From positions 1 to 36,923 of the forward strand of contig JAIXZW010000015.1 in assembly GCA_027489375.1 (NCBI GenBank): DNA of 36,923 bases, read 5' to 3'. Positions 8,288-17,241 of this stretch are shown in pieces. The translations under genes and the position numbers were made by a program. The notes under the pieces are model-generated. The model searched no databases, was not told where the DNA came from, and saw only the letters and a program-made list of their open reading frames with translations. Numbering within the stretch: position 1 is the first letter of the stretch; each line of letters begins with the position of its first letter. The DNA comes from Paracoccaceae bacterium. GTDB lineage: Bacteria; Pseudomonadota; Alphaproteobacteria; Rhodobacterales; Rhodobacteraceae.

Positions 8288-11101
8288 GTGGCGGATGGCG
8301 GGGTCAGCTTTGGCGTCGGTGAGTGGTGCTGGCATGCGCGGCATGCTGCGCCCTGCCGCGTGGTGGATCGCGAGACGGTCTGGGGCGAGACCGCCTATCG
8401 CGTCTGGCTTCCCGGCAAGGATGCTGTCGTCCGCGCCCGGGCACGCGATCTAGGCCCGCTCGACGCTGTCCAGCCATCGGTCGACCAGATCCTTCACACG
8501 GCTGCCTCGGCAAAGCTGCTGGACGCGCTGGAGGACAACCTGCTGCTCGCGCCGATCCAGTCGAGCGTGGTGCCGCTGCCGCATCAGCTCTATGCGCTCA
8601 ACCGCGCCATGAGCCGCGACAGGATCCGCTATCTGCTCGCGGATGAAGTCGGCCTAGGCAAGACCATCGAGGCCGGTCTGATCCTGCGCGAACTGAAGCT
8701 ACGCGGCATGGCGCGCAGGATCCTGGTCGTCGCGCCAAAGGGGCTGGTTCGACAGTGGCAGGCCGAGATGCGCCTACATTTCGGGGAGCAGTTCACTTTT
8801 GTCGAGCCGGCAGAGCTGTCGGCGTTCAGACAGTGGCGAAACGATGAGGAAAACCTCTGGCGCGTGCATGACCAGGTGATCTGTTCGCTGGATTCTGTGA
8901 AGCCCATGGAAGGCCGACGCGGATGGAGCGTCGAGCAGCTTCAGACCTATAATCGGGAACGGTTCGAGGACCTGATCTCCGCGTCATGGGATCTGGTGAT
9001 CATCGACGAAGCCCACCGGATGGGCGGCAGCACCGATCAGGTTGCCCGGTACAAGCTGGGCGCAGCCTTGGCCGAAGCTGCGCCGTATCTGCTCCTCCTC
9101 TCGGCGACGCCCCATCAAGGCAAGACAGATCAGTTTCACCGCCTGATGCAGCTGCTTGATCGGGACACGTTCCCGGACGTGTCGAGCATCGCCGCTGACC
9201 GGGTGCGCCCCTTTGTGGTCAGGACGGAGAAGCGGGCAGCTATCGACGCGGAGGGGAAACCCCTCTTCAAGCCGCGGATGACCCGGCTGCAGCCCGTCGC
9301 CTGGCTGGATCGCCATGCAGCGCAAGAGGGCCTCTACGAAGCCGTCACAGAGTATGTGCGCCACGGTTACAATCAGGCGATGGCGGCGAAGCAACGCCAT
9401 ATCGGCTTCCTGATGATCCTGATGCAGCGCCTCGTGACCTCGAGCACAGCGGCCATCCGGACGACGCTCGAAAAGCGATTGCTCGCGCTCGACGACGATC
9501 ATGCACAGCTGAAGCTTTTCCCCGCCGAGCGTGCAGAGGACTGGCACGAACTTTCCGGTGAAGATCAGATTGATCTGGCGGTTGCGTTCGAAGCGCTTGC
9601 TGACGAACGCAAGGATGTAGAAGCCCTGTTGTTCCTTGCGCGCGAGACCGAAGCACAGGGGACCGACGCCAAGGCGGAGGCCTTGCTCGAACTGATCTAT
9701 AAAATCCAGCAGGAAGAGAACGATCCCGACCTGAAGGTCCTCGTGTTCACCGAATTTGTGCCCACACAGGCAATGCTCGCCGACTTCTTGGAAAGCCGCG
9801 GCTTCTCGGTCGTGACATTGAACGGCAGCATGGATCTCGAGGCGCGGTCGCGGACCCAGAGATCGTTTTCGCAGGACGCCCGCATCCTGATTTCCACGGA
9901 TGCAGGGGGCGAAGGCCTTAACCTGCAGTTCTGCCATGTGATCGTGAACTTCGACATGCCTTGGAACCCGATGCGGGTTGAGCAGCGGATCGGCCGTGTT
10001 GACCGGATCGGACAGCCGTTTGTCGTGCGCGCCATCAACTTCGTGCTCGAAGACACGGTTGAGTATCGTGTTCGCGAGGTTCTCGAGACGAAGCTGGCCG
10101 TCATCGCTGAAGAGTTCGGTGTCGACAAGGCGGCCGACGTCATGGACTCGGTCGAGGCAGAGCCGCTGTTCGATGAGCTTTTCGTCAATGGCCTGCAGAA
10201 CCCTGATGCAATCGAAGCCGACTGCGAGACGGTCGTGTCCCAACTGAGGACGGCCATTGCCGAGCATAACCAGAGCAGTCAGCTTCTATCCGGTGGACAT
10301 GACCTTGATGCGTCTGATGCTCGCAAATGGCGCGACCATCCTGCCCAGTTTTGGCTTGAGCGAGCCATAACGTCAGGGCTGCCAATTCGTGGCGGCCAAG
10401 CCACCAGAGAAGCTGATGCATGGCACGTCCGGTGGTCCGGTGACGGTGAGACAAGTTCGGTCTGTTTCGACGCGAGGACCGCAGAGGGGCGTCCCGACCT
10501 GGAGTGGCTCACACTCGAGGATCCAAGAGCCCGTGCCTTGATTTCTGATTTGCCTCGCTGCGTCGCGGGGCAGAACATGCCCTGTGTCCGCATCTCGGGG
10601 CTTCCTGAGACCGTCAGTGGTGTCTGGTCACTCTGGGAAATTACGCTATCGGCAGATGACTTTAGCCGCCGTCGCTTCCTGCCCGTCTTTATCAGTAACG
10701 AAGGTCGGGCGTTTCAGCCGACCGCGAAGCGAATTTGGGATCTGCTGCTCACCGAGCGCGTAGAAGCCATCGGCAGCATCACTTCTTCAATCAGCGCAGA
10801 CCTATTTGGAACGTCGAAGGACGCAGCGGTCGTACAGGGTGAGAGGGTGTTCTCCGAGCTGGTCGACGAACACATGACCCGGCTACAGGAAGAGCGGGAC
10901 CGTGCAAACTACGCATATGAGGCACGGCAGCAAGCGATCGGTCGGGTCGGACTTGCGACGGTGCGCGACTATCGCAAAAAGCGATTACAAGCGGAACATG
11001 AGGCGCGTCTGGCGCGCTTGGACGTTGCTGAAGCCTTCGTTCCGGATCTGCACTGCGTTCTCGTCTTGCGCGTCGGCAAGCAGGCGGACGCCAGCAAATG
11101 A
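8288..11101 (+). CDS. brxHII: BREX type 3 SNF2-like helicase BrxHII
   Basis: A 937-aa SF2/SNF2-type ATPase. Motifs in order: Walker A DEVGLGKT at about 119, IDEAHRMGG near 240, SATPHQGK near 271, then the second RecA-like domain with LVFTEF, DAGGEGLNL near 538 and QRIGRVDRIGQ near 566. The C-terminal third, with a charged helical tail, is unassigned. Its position between pglX and pglZ is that of BrxHII in type 3 BREX, presumably a DNA translocase of the complex. The start is GTG 8288, seven bases after GGGGG at the end of pglXI. The stop overlaps the pglZ ATG (ATGA). Confidence 0.9.
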   Translation: MADGGVSFGVGEWCWHARHAAPCRVVDRETVWGETAYRVWLPGKDAVVRARARDLGPLDAVQPSVDQILHTAASAKLLDALEDNLLLAPIQSSVVPLPHQLYALNRAMSRDRIRYLLADEVGLGKTIEAGLILRELKLRGMARRILVVAPKGLVRQWQAEMRLHFGEQFTFVEPAELSAFRQWRNDEENLWRVHDQVICSLDSVKPMEGRRGWSVEQLQTYNRERFEDLISASWDLVIIDEAHRMGGSTDQVARYKLGAALAEAAPYLLLLSATPHQGKTDQFHRLMQLLDRDTFPDVSSIAADRVRPFVVRTEKRAAIDAEGKPLFKPRMTRLQPVAWLDRHAAQEGLYEAVTEYVRHGYNQAMAAKQRHIGFLMILMQRLVTSSTAAIRTTLEKRLLALDDDHAQLKLFPAERAEDWHELSGEDQIDLAVAFEALADERKDVEALLFLARETEAQGTDAKAEALLELIYKIQQEENDPDLKVLVFTEFVPTQAMLADFLESRGFSVVTLNGSMDLEARSRTQRSFSQDARILISTDAGGEGLNLQFCHVIVNFDMPWNPMRVEQRIGRVDRIGQPFVVRAINFVLEDTVEYRVREVLETKLAVIAEEFGVDKAADVMDSVEAEPLFDELFVNGLQNPDAIEADCETVVSQLRTAIAEHNQSSQLLSGGHDLDASDARKWRDHPAQFWLERAITSGLPIRGGQATREADAWHVRWSGDGETSSVCFDARTAEGRPDLEWLTLEDPRARALISDLPRCVAGQNMPCVRISGLPETVSGVWSLWEITLSADDFSRRRFLPVFISNEGRAFQPTAKRIWDLLLTERVEAIGSITSSISADLFGTSKDAAVVQGERVFSELVDEHMTRLQEERDRANYAYEARQQAIGRVGLATVRDYRKKRLQAEHEARLARLDVAEAFVPDLHCVLVLRVGKQADASK

Positions 11102-13101
11102 CCCCTTGGACGGAACGGATACTTCAGGCCTTTCCCGAGGACCTCTCATCGTTCTGGATCGCAAGCGATCCCGACAACCTCCTGCTCGATGAGAACATCC
11201 TCCGGGTCTTGCGAGATCGTGGGTTTGAGGTGCTCACGTTTGAGGACTCGATCGCATTCCGGGTTGAGTACGAAGAGCGCTACCGAGCCGCTTGGGATCG
11301 CGGCACCCCCGGGGCATGCAAGGCGCTCGTTCTGCAATTCCAAGGAGCGGACCTGAACCTTCTACCGTGGGACTATCTTCGGGATGCACGAAAGGTTGAC
11401 CTAAGTCTTGCCGATCTGATGCCCAAGCTGAATGGCAGCGTCATCCGGCAGATCGATAGCACCGACCTCGAAAGGCTCTTCGACGCCCACAACAGTCATG
11501 CTTCCCAGGTTCTCGGCGAGAGCATGACGAAGGAGTTCCTTCTGACGCATCTCTTCGAGGTGAATCCTCACCTTATGCGAAAGCCGGAAAACTTCTGGCG
11601 CGAAGCATTTGGGTTGCTTTATCGCGGCGTTGTCTTGCCCCCCGTCCTTGCTCAGTATGTCGCCAAGATCTTGACGGACACGGTCCTGGGGTCTTTGCCC
11701 GTCGAAGGTCTACTATCTTCGAGGAGCGCTATGGCCCGCACGGTACAAGCGGCATGGGGCCGATTTCTGGAAGAGCGGGGTGTCGAGATTGAGCATGCAG
11801 ATGTGGATTCAGGGTCCCAACCGACCAAGGTTGTCGACATCCCATTTGATCACCCAGACATCCGCGTCATCGTTGATACCCTCTTCCTTGAAGGCGCTCT
11901 GCAGCCAGTAAACGCTCGGACTGTGCCGGCCACACTGCCTGATTGGATTAGGTTGGGTGCTATTCAAAGCCCAACCAGCCTACGCGATCTGGTTGAGGGC
12001 GGCATTAGTTCGATGGCTGCGAAGCTCCCCGAACCAGAGGCGACGCACCGCGACTGGACCGACGCCGCTAGGCGCTTGGCTGAGACCATCCATCGTCTCC
12101 ATGAACTGCCGAGCGAAGAGGCGGCTGCCATTCGGCCCGCGATGCGTGAGCTGCAAATCGATGCGGACACGAGACTGCGAGAATGGGTGCAAAAGCGGTA
12201 TCAGGATCTGCCATCGCTGCCTGTCGCAAAGGCGCCAGTAATGGTGCACCACATCCCGAGATACCTGTCGATGCGCCGGAACGCAGGCGAAGAAAAGATC
12301 GCGCTTCTGGTGTTTGACGGGATGGCACTCGATCAGTGGGTACAAATTCGAGAGTATCTGAGCGCCCGCGCTCCGGACTTGACGACTGAAGAGAGCGGTT
12401 GCTTTGCATGGCTTCCAAGCCTCACTTCCGTCTCGCGACAGGCACTGTTCTCAGGGTTAAGGCCTCGTGAGTTTAAAGCGTCGATCGAAACAACCGCCCA
12501 GGAGCCTTCCCTCTGGAACCGTTTCTGGATGGAAAATGGACTGCGCTCCGCCGAAGTCCTCTATCGCAAAGCGATCAAGCGAACAGAACAGTTGCCCGAC
12601 CTTGAGGCAGCTGTTTCTAGCCCATCGATCAAGGTTGCAGGTATCGTCGTCGACATGATCGACGAGCTGGTCCACGGCGCCATGCTCGGAAAACGTGGTC
12701 TTTTGGGCCAGATTCGGGAGTGGTGCGAAACAGGCTTCGTCGAGAAGCTGCTGCACCTTCTGATCAGCCGGGGGTTTCATGTTTACGTGACTGCGGACCA
12801 TGGGAACGTCGATGCCCATGGCATCGGTCGGCTCAATCAAGGCGTGATCAGTGAAGTGAAAGGGGAGCGGGTTCGGACGTACCGCAACGAGACATTGGCA
12901 GGGTCTGTTCCGGCAGATATCGACGCCTTTGCCTTCGGCGGGCCTGGTCTACCGCCCGATTTTCTTCCGCTCTATGCGAGTGGGCGCGGGGCCTTCGTGC
13001 CCAACGGCCAACAGGTTGTCGCTCATGGAGGAATGTCGGTAGAGGAGCTGATTGTGCCCTTCGTGAAGATAGGGATTAGGAAAGAAGAAGATGCAGCCTA
13101 A
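11098..13101 (+). CDS. pglZ: BREX phosphatase-fold protein PglZ
   Basis: A 667-aa protein. An alkaline-phosphatase-superfamily metal motif LLVFDGMALDQ is at about residues 402-412, with the second metal-ligand motif TADHGN near 565. PglZ is the signature protein of all BREX systems, and nuclease activity has been reported for members. The N-terminal half has no recognised catalytic motif. The start ATG overlaps the helicase stop (ATGA). The 3' end overlaps brxA by 11 bases. It is intact and of ordinary length for a type 3 PglZ. Confidence 0.9.
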   Translation: MTPWTERILQAFPEDLSSFWIASDPDNLLLDENILRVLRDRGFEVLTFEDSIAFRVEYEERYRAAWDRGTPGACKALVLQFQGADLNLLPWDYLRDARKVDLSLADLMPKLNGSVIRQIDSTDLERLFDAHNSHASQVLGESMTKEFLLTHLFEVNPHLMRKPENFWREAFGLLYRGVVLPPVLAQYVAKILTDTVLGSLPVEGLLSSRSAMARTVQAAWGRFLEERGVEIEHADVDSGSQPTKVVDIPFDHPDIRVIVDTLFLEGALQPVNARTVPATLPDWIRLGAIQSPTSLRDLVEGGISSMAAKLPEPEATHRDWTDAARRLAETIHRLHELPSEEAAAIRPAMRELQIDADTRLREWVQKRYQDLPSLPVAKAPVMVHHIPRYLSMRRNAGEEKIALLVFDGMALDQWVQIREYLSARAPDLTTEESGCFAWLPSLTSVSRQALFSGLRPREFKASIETTAQEPSLWNRFWMENGLRSAEVLYRKAIKRTEQLPDLEAAVSSPSIKVAGIVVDMIDELVHGAMLGKRGLLGQIREWCETGFVEKLLHLLISRGFHVYVTADHGNVDAHGIGRLNQGVISEVKGERVRTYRNETLAGSVPADIDAFAFGGPGLPPDFLPLYASGRGAFVPNGQQVVAHGGMSVEELIVPFVKIGIRKEEDAA

Positions 13102-13810
13102 AGCTCCTCAGATTGGTTTTGACCGGTTTGTCCGCCTCGATTGGGCGGAAGCCGCGTTACGGGTGCGATCGGGTGCTGCTGATATAGGCGAACTCGACCA
13201 AATCCTTACGGGGTCTCATGCTGGAATGGAGGCAAAGAAGAAGACGAGAACGGTCTTGAACCGTCTCTGGCTCGAGCCGCGCGAAGAGCTCGCCGGCTTG
13301 GCAGATCGGGGCGTCGCCATCTTTCGCCAAGTAGCCGAACCGCAGGTCGCGGCTCTTACCTGGGGCATGGCGTTGGCGGTCTATCCGTTCTTCGCGAAGG
13401 TTGCCGAAATCGTGGGTCGGCTTACGTCGCTTCAGGGTGATTGCACCACGGCGGAAGTCCACAGGAGGATGGCCGAGATTTATGGCGAGCGAGAAGGCAC
13501 TCGCCGCATGACCAATATGGTCCTGCAGTCGCAGGTTGACTGGTCCCTCCTCGGGAAGAGCGAAAATGGCAAGACGCTGACCCGGAAGCCTCCAATGGTT
13601 CTGCAAAGCCCTGAGACAGTCCAATGGATGTCTGAAGCGCTGCTGATGCATGTGGGCCGCCCGCTCACTCTTGACGGGCTTTCCGGTCAGCCAACGATGT
13701 TTCCCTTCTCGTTCGGCGATAATCTGGGCTATGTGCTCTCGTTATCCGAGGCATTTGATGTACGGGCGGACAGCGCAGGCACTCGCATCGTTGGGCTCAC
13801 ACGCCGTTGA
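13091..13810 (+). CDS. brxA: BREX protein BrxA
   Basis: A 239-aa protein of the BrxA (DUF1819) family: basic and mostly helical, with the typical central part (TRTVLNRLWLEP, then WGMALAVYPFFAKVAEIVG) and the C-terminal REGTRRMTNMVLQSQVDWSLL region. BrxA is a small DNA-binding protein of the NusB-like fold. It starts inside the end of pglZ with AGGAAAGAAG as ribosome site, so it is coupled to pglZ. It closes the BREX operon. The next gene begins 147 bases later with a base composition that differs from BREX. Confidence 0.88.
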   Translation: MQPKAPQIGFDRFVRLDWAEAALRVRSGAADIGELDQILTGSHAGMEAKKKTRTVLNRLWLEPREELAGLADRGVAIFRQVAEPQVAALTWGMALAVYPFFAKVAEIVGRLTSLQGDCTTAEVHRRMAEIYGEREGTRRMTNMVLQSQVDWSLLGKSENGKTLTRKPPMVLQSPETVQWMSEALLMHVGRPLTLDGLSGQPTMFPFSFGDNLGYVLSLSEAFDVRADSAGTRIVGLTRR

Positions 13811-13957
13811 ATGGTGCGGTTAATGGCGTCTTGGCACGGCTTAGATGTTTGTCTCGGGACTTGGGGGCTTTTTCAGAAGCGCTGTGTTAGCTCCGCGAAC
13901 AGAAACCTAAGACTAGTCCACAATGTCCTAAAAGAACGCAGATCGGAGCAATGACGA

Positions 13958-15382
13958 GTGAAAATTGATCATGTTGTTCTAAGGGTAGTTCAGGCGTTGC
14001 GCCAAGGCAACTTGGCCATTTTTGCCGGAGCTGGGCTTTCTATGCCCGCAGGATATGTTGACTGGAAGGGCCTGTTACGTCCGCTCGCCAGCGAACTAGG
14101 AATTGACGTTGATCGGGAGACGGACTTGGTTTCCGTTGCTCAGTTCTACTACAATAGTAAGGGTCAAAACCGCACAAGGCTAAGTCAGCGTATAATTGAC
14201 GAGCTAGGTACATCTTCAGTTCCCACCAGTAATCACGAAATATTGGCTCGGTTACCCATCGGAAAATATTGGACAACAAACTATGATTCGCTCATCGAGA
14301 TGGCGCTTGAACGTGCGGGCAAGATAGCCGACGTAAAACACGATGTAGGTCAAATAGCTACTACGAGAGCTAATAGAGACAGTATCGTGTACAAAATGCA
14401 TGGTGACGCTAGTTTGCCGCAAAAAGCAGTGCTAATAAAGGATGACTATGAGCGATACTCCGAGGAGCGCGGACCCTTTGTTACAGCGTTATCCGGTGAC
14501 TTGGTAGAACAAACCTTTCTTTTCATGGGTTTTTCCTTCACCGATCCAAACATCGATTATATTCTTTCTCGGGTTAGATTGCGTCTTCAGGGAAATCAGC
14601 GGGAGCATTACGCTATATTCCGTGAACGCAGTAAGGATGATGGGGAATCTGAAGAGGACTTTTCACACTTTAAGGCAAGGCAAGAGTTGGTAATTGCTGA
14701 CCTAAGGCGATTCAATATTCAGGTTGTACTTGTTAAGGAATACTCCGAAATCACTCGCTTCCTTGAGAGAGTGGAGTCTCTGTTCCGAGCCCCGAGGTGG
14801 TTTCTGTCTGCTAGTTGTTCGGACTTTAAGCCATGGGGTGAAGCTGATGTCTCGAATTTCATGCGCAAACTAGGCACAATCCTGATTGATAATGGAATTC
14901 ACATTCATTGCGGGCTTGGGTTGGGCATCGGAAATGCCTTGCTCACCGGGGCACTTGAACAGATATACAGATCTAATGAGCCGAGAGTTGAGAAGCATCT
15001 AACTCTTAGACCATTTCCTCAGTTCATCGACGATGATGCCAAAAGGGCTGAGCTGTGGACGGCTTATCGAAGACAACTAGTATCCGGTTGTGGATACGCC
15101 ATCTTCATTTTTGGAAACAAAGTTCAAGACCAGACCACTCTGGTCGCCAATGGAATGATTGAAGAGTTCGAAATTTGTCTCCAAAGTGGTGTAGTGCCAT
15201 TGCCAATCGGTGCAACAGGATGGGCAAGTAAAGAGATTTTCAGCAGGCTCAGAGAACTTCCTGAATGGCAATCGATGCCGACGTCCATTAAGTCTGCGAT
15301 CGAAGGCCTTCAATGTGAAGTAGAGTCACTCGAGTCGCTTCTGCACCCAATCACGGAATTAATCAAGTTGATCGAGAGGTAG
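13958..15382 (+). CDS. thsA: Thoeris effector ThsA: SIR2 NADase with C-terminal SLOG domain
   Basis: A 474-aa protein with an N-terminal SIR2 domain: AGAGLSMPAG at about residues 23-32, TNYDSL near 107, KMHGD near 147 and GFSFTDPNIDYI near 192. The C-terminal half, from about residue 282, contains a Gly-rich loop GLGLGIGNALL near 319, the SLOG (STALD) domain that senses a cyclic ADP-ribose signal in Thoeris. In that system the signal triggers NAD+ hydrolysis and abortive infection. Size matches known ThsA proteins. The start is GTG 13958 behind CGGAG; the ATG at 13951 is out of frame and stops at once. One base separates it from thsB1. The gene is AT-richer than the BREX genes, as expected of a separately acquired module. 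Confidence 0.9.
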   Translation: MKIDHVVLRVVQALRQGNLAIFAGAGLSMPAGYVDWKGLLRPLASELGIDVDRETDLVSVAQFYYNSKGQNRTRLSQRIIDELGTSSVPTSNHEILARLPIGKYWTTNYDSLIEMALERAGKIADVKHDVGQIATTRANRDSIVYKMHGDASLPQKAVLIKDDYERYSEERGPFVTALSGDLVEQTFLFMGFSFTDPNIDYILSRVRLRLQGNQREHYAIFRERSKDDGESEEDFSHFKARQELVIADLRRFNIQVVLVKEYSEITRFLERVESLFRAPRWFLSASCSDFKPWGEADVSNFMRKLGTILIDNGIHIHCGLGLGIGNALLTGALEQIYRSNEPRVEKHLTLRPFPQFIDDDAKRAELWTAYRRQLVSGCGYAIFIFGNKVQDQTTLVANGMIEEFEICLQSGVVPLPIGATGWASKEIFSRLRELPEWQSMPTSIKSAIEGLQCEVESLESLLHPITELIKLIER

Positions 15383-15383
15383 C

Positions 15384-15881
15384 ATGAGAAACGTATTCTT
15401 CAGTTTTCATTTTCAAAATGATTTTTGGAGAACTCAGCAAGTTCGCCAAATGGGGAACCTGTTGGGCCAACCGCTCTGCCGTCCTAATGAGTGGGAGGAA
15501 GTCAAGAGGAAAGGAGACGCGTCGATCGAACGATGGATAGACGAGAGCCTCGAGCGCAAGACGTGCGTCATCGTATTGGTTGGCTCCGAAACATCAGAAC
15601 GGAAATGGGTGCGGAGGGAGATTGAAAAGGGCTGGAATGCAGGCAAAGGCGTACTTGGAATCAGGATCCATCAACTGTTGGACCAAAACTCTACGGCGTC
15701 AGCAGCGGGCGCTAATCCGTTCGAGAGCTTTACCTTCGGTGCACAGAAGAGAAATCTAGCGTCGATCGTTCCCCTTGTGTCTCCTCCTGGGCAAGACAGC
15801 AAGCAGGTTTATGGGTCTATTAGGGATGGAATCGAAGATTGGATCGAACGTGCAATTGCAATTCGAGCTGGTGCCCGCTAG
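15384..15881 (+). CDS. thsB1: Thoeris TIR-domain sensor ThsB (first copy)
   Basis: A 165-aa TIR-like protein of the ThsB/DUF1863 type: FFSFHFQNDFWR at the N terminus, CVIVLVGSETSERKWVRREIEKGW at about residues 53-84, with the presumed catalytic Glu near residue 79. ThsB proteins detect phage and make a cyclic ADP-ribose isomer from NAD+ that activates ThsA. One base separates it from thsA, so the two are one transcription unit. After residue 100 a Ser/Ala-rich loop (QNSTASAAGANPFESF) precedes the last helices. No transmembrane segment is visible. Confidence 0.88.
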   Translation: MRNVFFSFHFQNDFWRTQQVRQMGNLLGQPLCRPNEWEEVKRKGDASIERWIDESLERKTCVIVLVGSETSERKWVRREIEKGWNAGKGVLGIRIHQLLDQNSTASAAGANPFESFTFGAQKRNLASIVPLVSPPGQDSKQVYGSIRDGIEDWIERAIAIRAGAR

Positions 15882-15915
15882 GCCACCAAACTAGTCATAG
15901 CAGGGAGGATGCAGA

Positions 15916-16428
15916 ATGGCACTGAGTCAGCGATCTCTACGTATGGCAGCGAATGAGTTTAGGGCGCAGCGACGTTCATCAGTCGAGGATGCGCGCCGTT
16001 TCGGAGAGCGCGTGGCCTTTCTGTGTCATTCACACAAGGATCGCATCCTGGCTCTTGGATTGGCTAGGCAGTTTCAGGCTAGGGGAATTACTCTTTACAT
16101 TGATTGGCTTGATCAGGAAATGCCTGATCGTCCAAATCAACGTACCGCTAGCAATCTCAAGAACAAAATCGACGCCTGCGACTTCTTCTTGTTTCTTGCA
16201 ACTGAGAACTCGAAGTCTTCTCGATGGTGTCCTTGGGAAATCGGTTATTGCGATGGAAAGCGTGGTAGCCCGCTGGTGACGGTGATACCCACAACGGATG
16301 GGTTGAGCTCTTTTGGAAATGAGTACCTGGACTTGTACCGATCGATTTCTGTGAACGCGCTGGGCGACTTCGAGGTGATTGAACCTGCATCAAAGGCAAG
16401 CAGGTCTGCGAAGAGCTTCTTCGGCTAG
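15916..16428 (+). CDS. thsB2: Second Thoeris TIR-domain protein (ThsB-like)
   Basis: A 170-aa TIR protein only distantly like its neighbour. A basic N-terminal lead of about 30 residues is followed by VAFLCHSHKDR near residues 33-43, LYIDWLDQEMPD near 60, and SRWCPWEIGYCDG with the likely catalytic Glu near 108. It has its own ribosome site (AGGGAGG, eight bases before ATG 15916) and lies 34 bases after thsB1. Thoeris loci often carry several TIR sensors with different phage specificities feeding one ThsA. That role is inferred here from synteny. The fold assignment is clear. Confidence 0.85.
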   Translation: MALSQRSLRMAANEFRAQRRSSVEDARRFGERVAFLCHSHKDRILALGLARQFQARGITLYIDWLDQEMPDRPNQRTASNLKNKIDACDFFLFLATENSKSSRWCPWEIGYCDGKRGSPLVTVIPTTDGLSSFGNEYLDLYRSISVNALGDFEVIEPASKASRSAKSFFG

Positions 16429-16476
16429 TTTGTAGCTGCGGCAAGGGGCATGAGCGCAAATGGGCTAGCTACAGAA

Positions 16477-16504
16477 GCATTACATAATCAAAATTATGCG
16501 ACAT
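16477..16504 (-). other. dif-like (XerC/XerD) recombination site
   Basis: Read on the minus strand, two 11-bp arms (ATGTCGCATAA and TTATGTAATGC) flank a 6-bp centre TTTTGA. The inner CATAA-N6-TTATG core and 28-bp layout are those of dif sites. By eye the first arm matches 10 of 11 positions of the XerC half often seen in plasmid pdif sites (ATTTCGCATAA). The second arm keeps TTATGT but diverges outward. It lies in the gap between the Thoeris operon and vapC. Only one such site was found in the window. It could also be a chance palindrome. Confidence 0.45.
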
Positions 16505-16564
16505 GATCCTGTAGCCGCAAAGTAGAACTGTCGCACCTGAGCAAAGTTAGAATGTTGCTCCGGC

Positions 16565-16975
16565 TCAAGACTGGTCCAGCCAGTTCTCGACCTGCAGGCC
16601 CCTCACCCGGGAAAACTCGCCCATGTTGGCTGTGACCAAAACCGCCCCGAGCGCATAGGCATGGGCCGCGATCAGGAGATCGTTGGGACCGATCGGTTTG
16701 CCAGCGGCTTCAAGTTCGACCCGTATCTTACCGTACTCAGCATCGGCCGGCACGTCGAAGGCCAGGACTTGGATGCTGCCGAGAATTGCTTCGACATTTT
16801 CGAGCAGCTTGGCTGATCCCTTCCGAGCGCAGCCGTATCGCAGTTCTGCGGCGGTGATGATGCTGATGCAGATGGCCTCGGACCCGACCTTGATGATGTG
16901 CTGCGTGACCGGACCCTGCGGGTTGCGCACCAGATCGGACACGATGTTGGTGTCCAGCATGTACAGTCGGCTCAA
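16565..16975 (-). CDS. vapC: VapC-like PIN-domain toxin
   Basis: A 136-aa PIN-domain ribonuclease. Acidic active-site residues are visible in MLDTNIVSDL, ITAAELRYG, IGPNDLLIAAHA and the late TANMGEF segment. VapC toxins cleave RNA, usually initiator tRNA or rRNA, and are held inactive by VapB. The start is TTG at 16975 overlapping the antitoxin stop (TTGA); ATG at 16960 is an alternative that would remove only five residues. The pair is transcribed toward Thoeris, opposite to the defence operons. Confidence 0.88.
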   Translation of the reverse strand: MSRLYMLDTNIVSDLVRNPQGPVTQHIIKVGSEAICISIITAAELRYGCARKGSAKLLENVEAILGSIQVLAFDVPADAEYGKIRVELEAAGKPIGPNDLLIAAHAYALGAVLVTANMGEFSRVRGLQVENWLDQS

Positions 16976-17241
16976 AGGTCGACCTCGCGCGGAGGCAAGA
17001 GCGTGTCGTCGATATCGGGAAACTGGTCTTCCGGACCAAGTGGCTCAAGATCGGCCAACACTGCCAGAAGGCTCCGACGCCGAACCGGCTCGAGGATAAG
17101 GCGGTCCCCGTCGCGGTGGATCATCACACGATCACCTGGCAATTCGAAGTCGGCCGGGATGCGCACGGCCTGGCTCTTGTTGTTGCGGAAGAGCTTGGCT
17201 TCCCGGCCTGGCACGTGGTCGTGGGAGTAAGCTTGCGGCAT
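16972..17241 (-). CDS. vapB: VapB-like antitoxin (AbrB/SpoVT type)
   Basis: An 89-aa protein with an AbrB-type swapped-hairpin DNA-binding segment (AKLFRNNKSQAVRIPADFEL, then DRVMIHRDGDRLIL) and an acidic C-terminal tail that would wrap the PIN toxin. I place the start at ATG 17241, because GGAGG lies five bases before it; the in-frame ATG at 17253 has no such site. It precedes and overlaps vapC, the usual order. Such antitoxins bind the operon promoter and repress it together with the toxin. Confidence 0.85.
   Translation of the reverse strand: MPQAYSHDHVPGREAKLFRNNKSQAVRIPADFELPGDRVMIHRDGDRLILEPVRRRSLLAVLADLEPLGPEDQFPDIDDTLLPPREVDL

Noticed and set aside
8984..10267. 427-codon minus-strand open frame opposite brxHII
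   Set aside because: Runs antisense through helicase motifs that are plainly coding on the plus strand.
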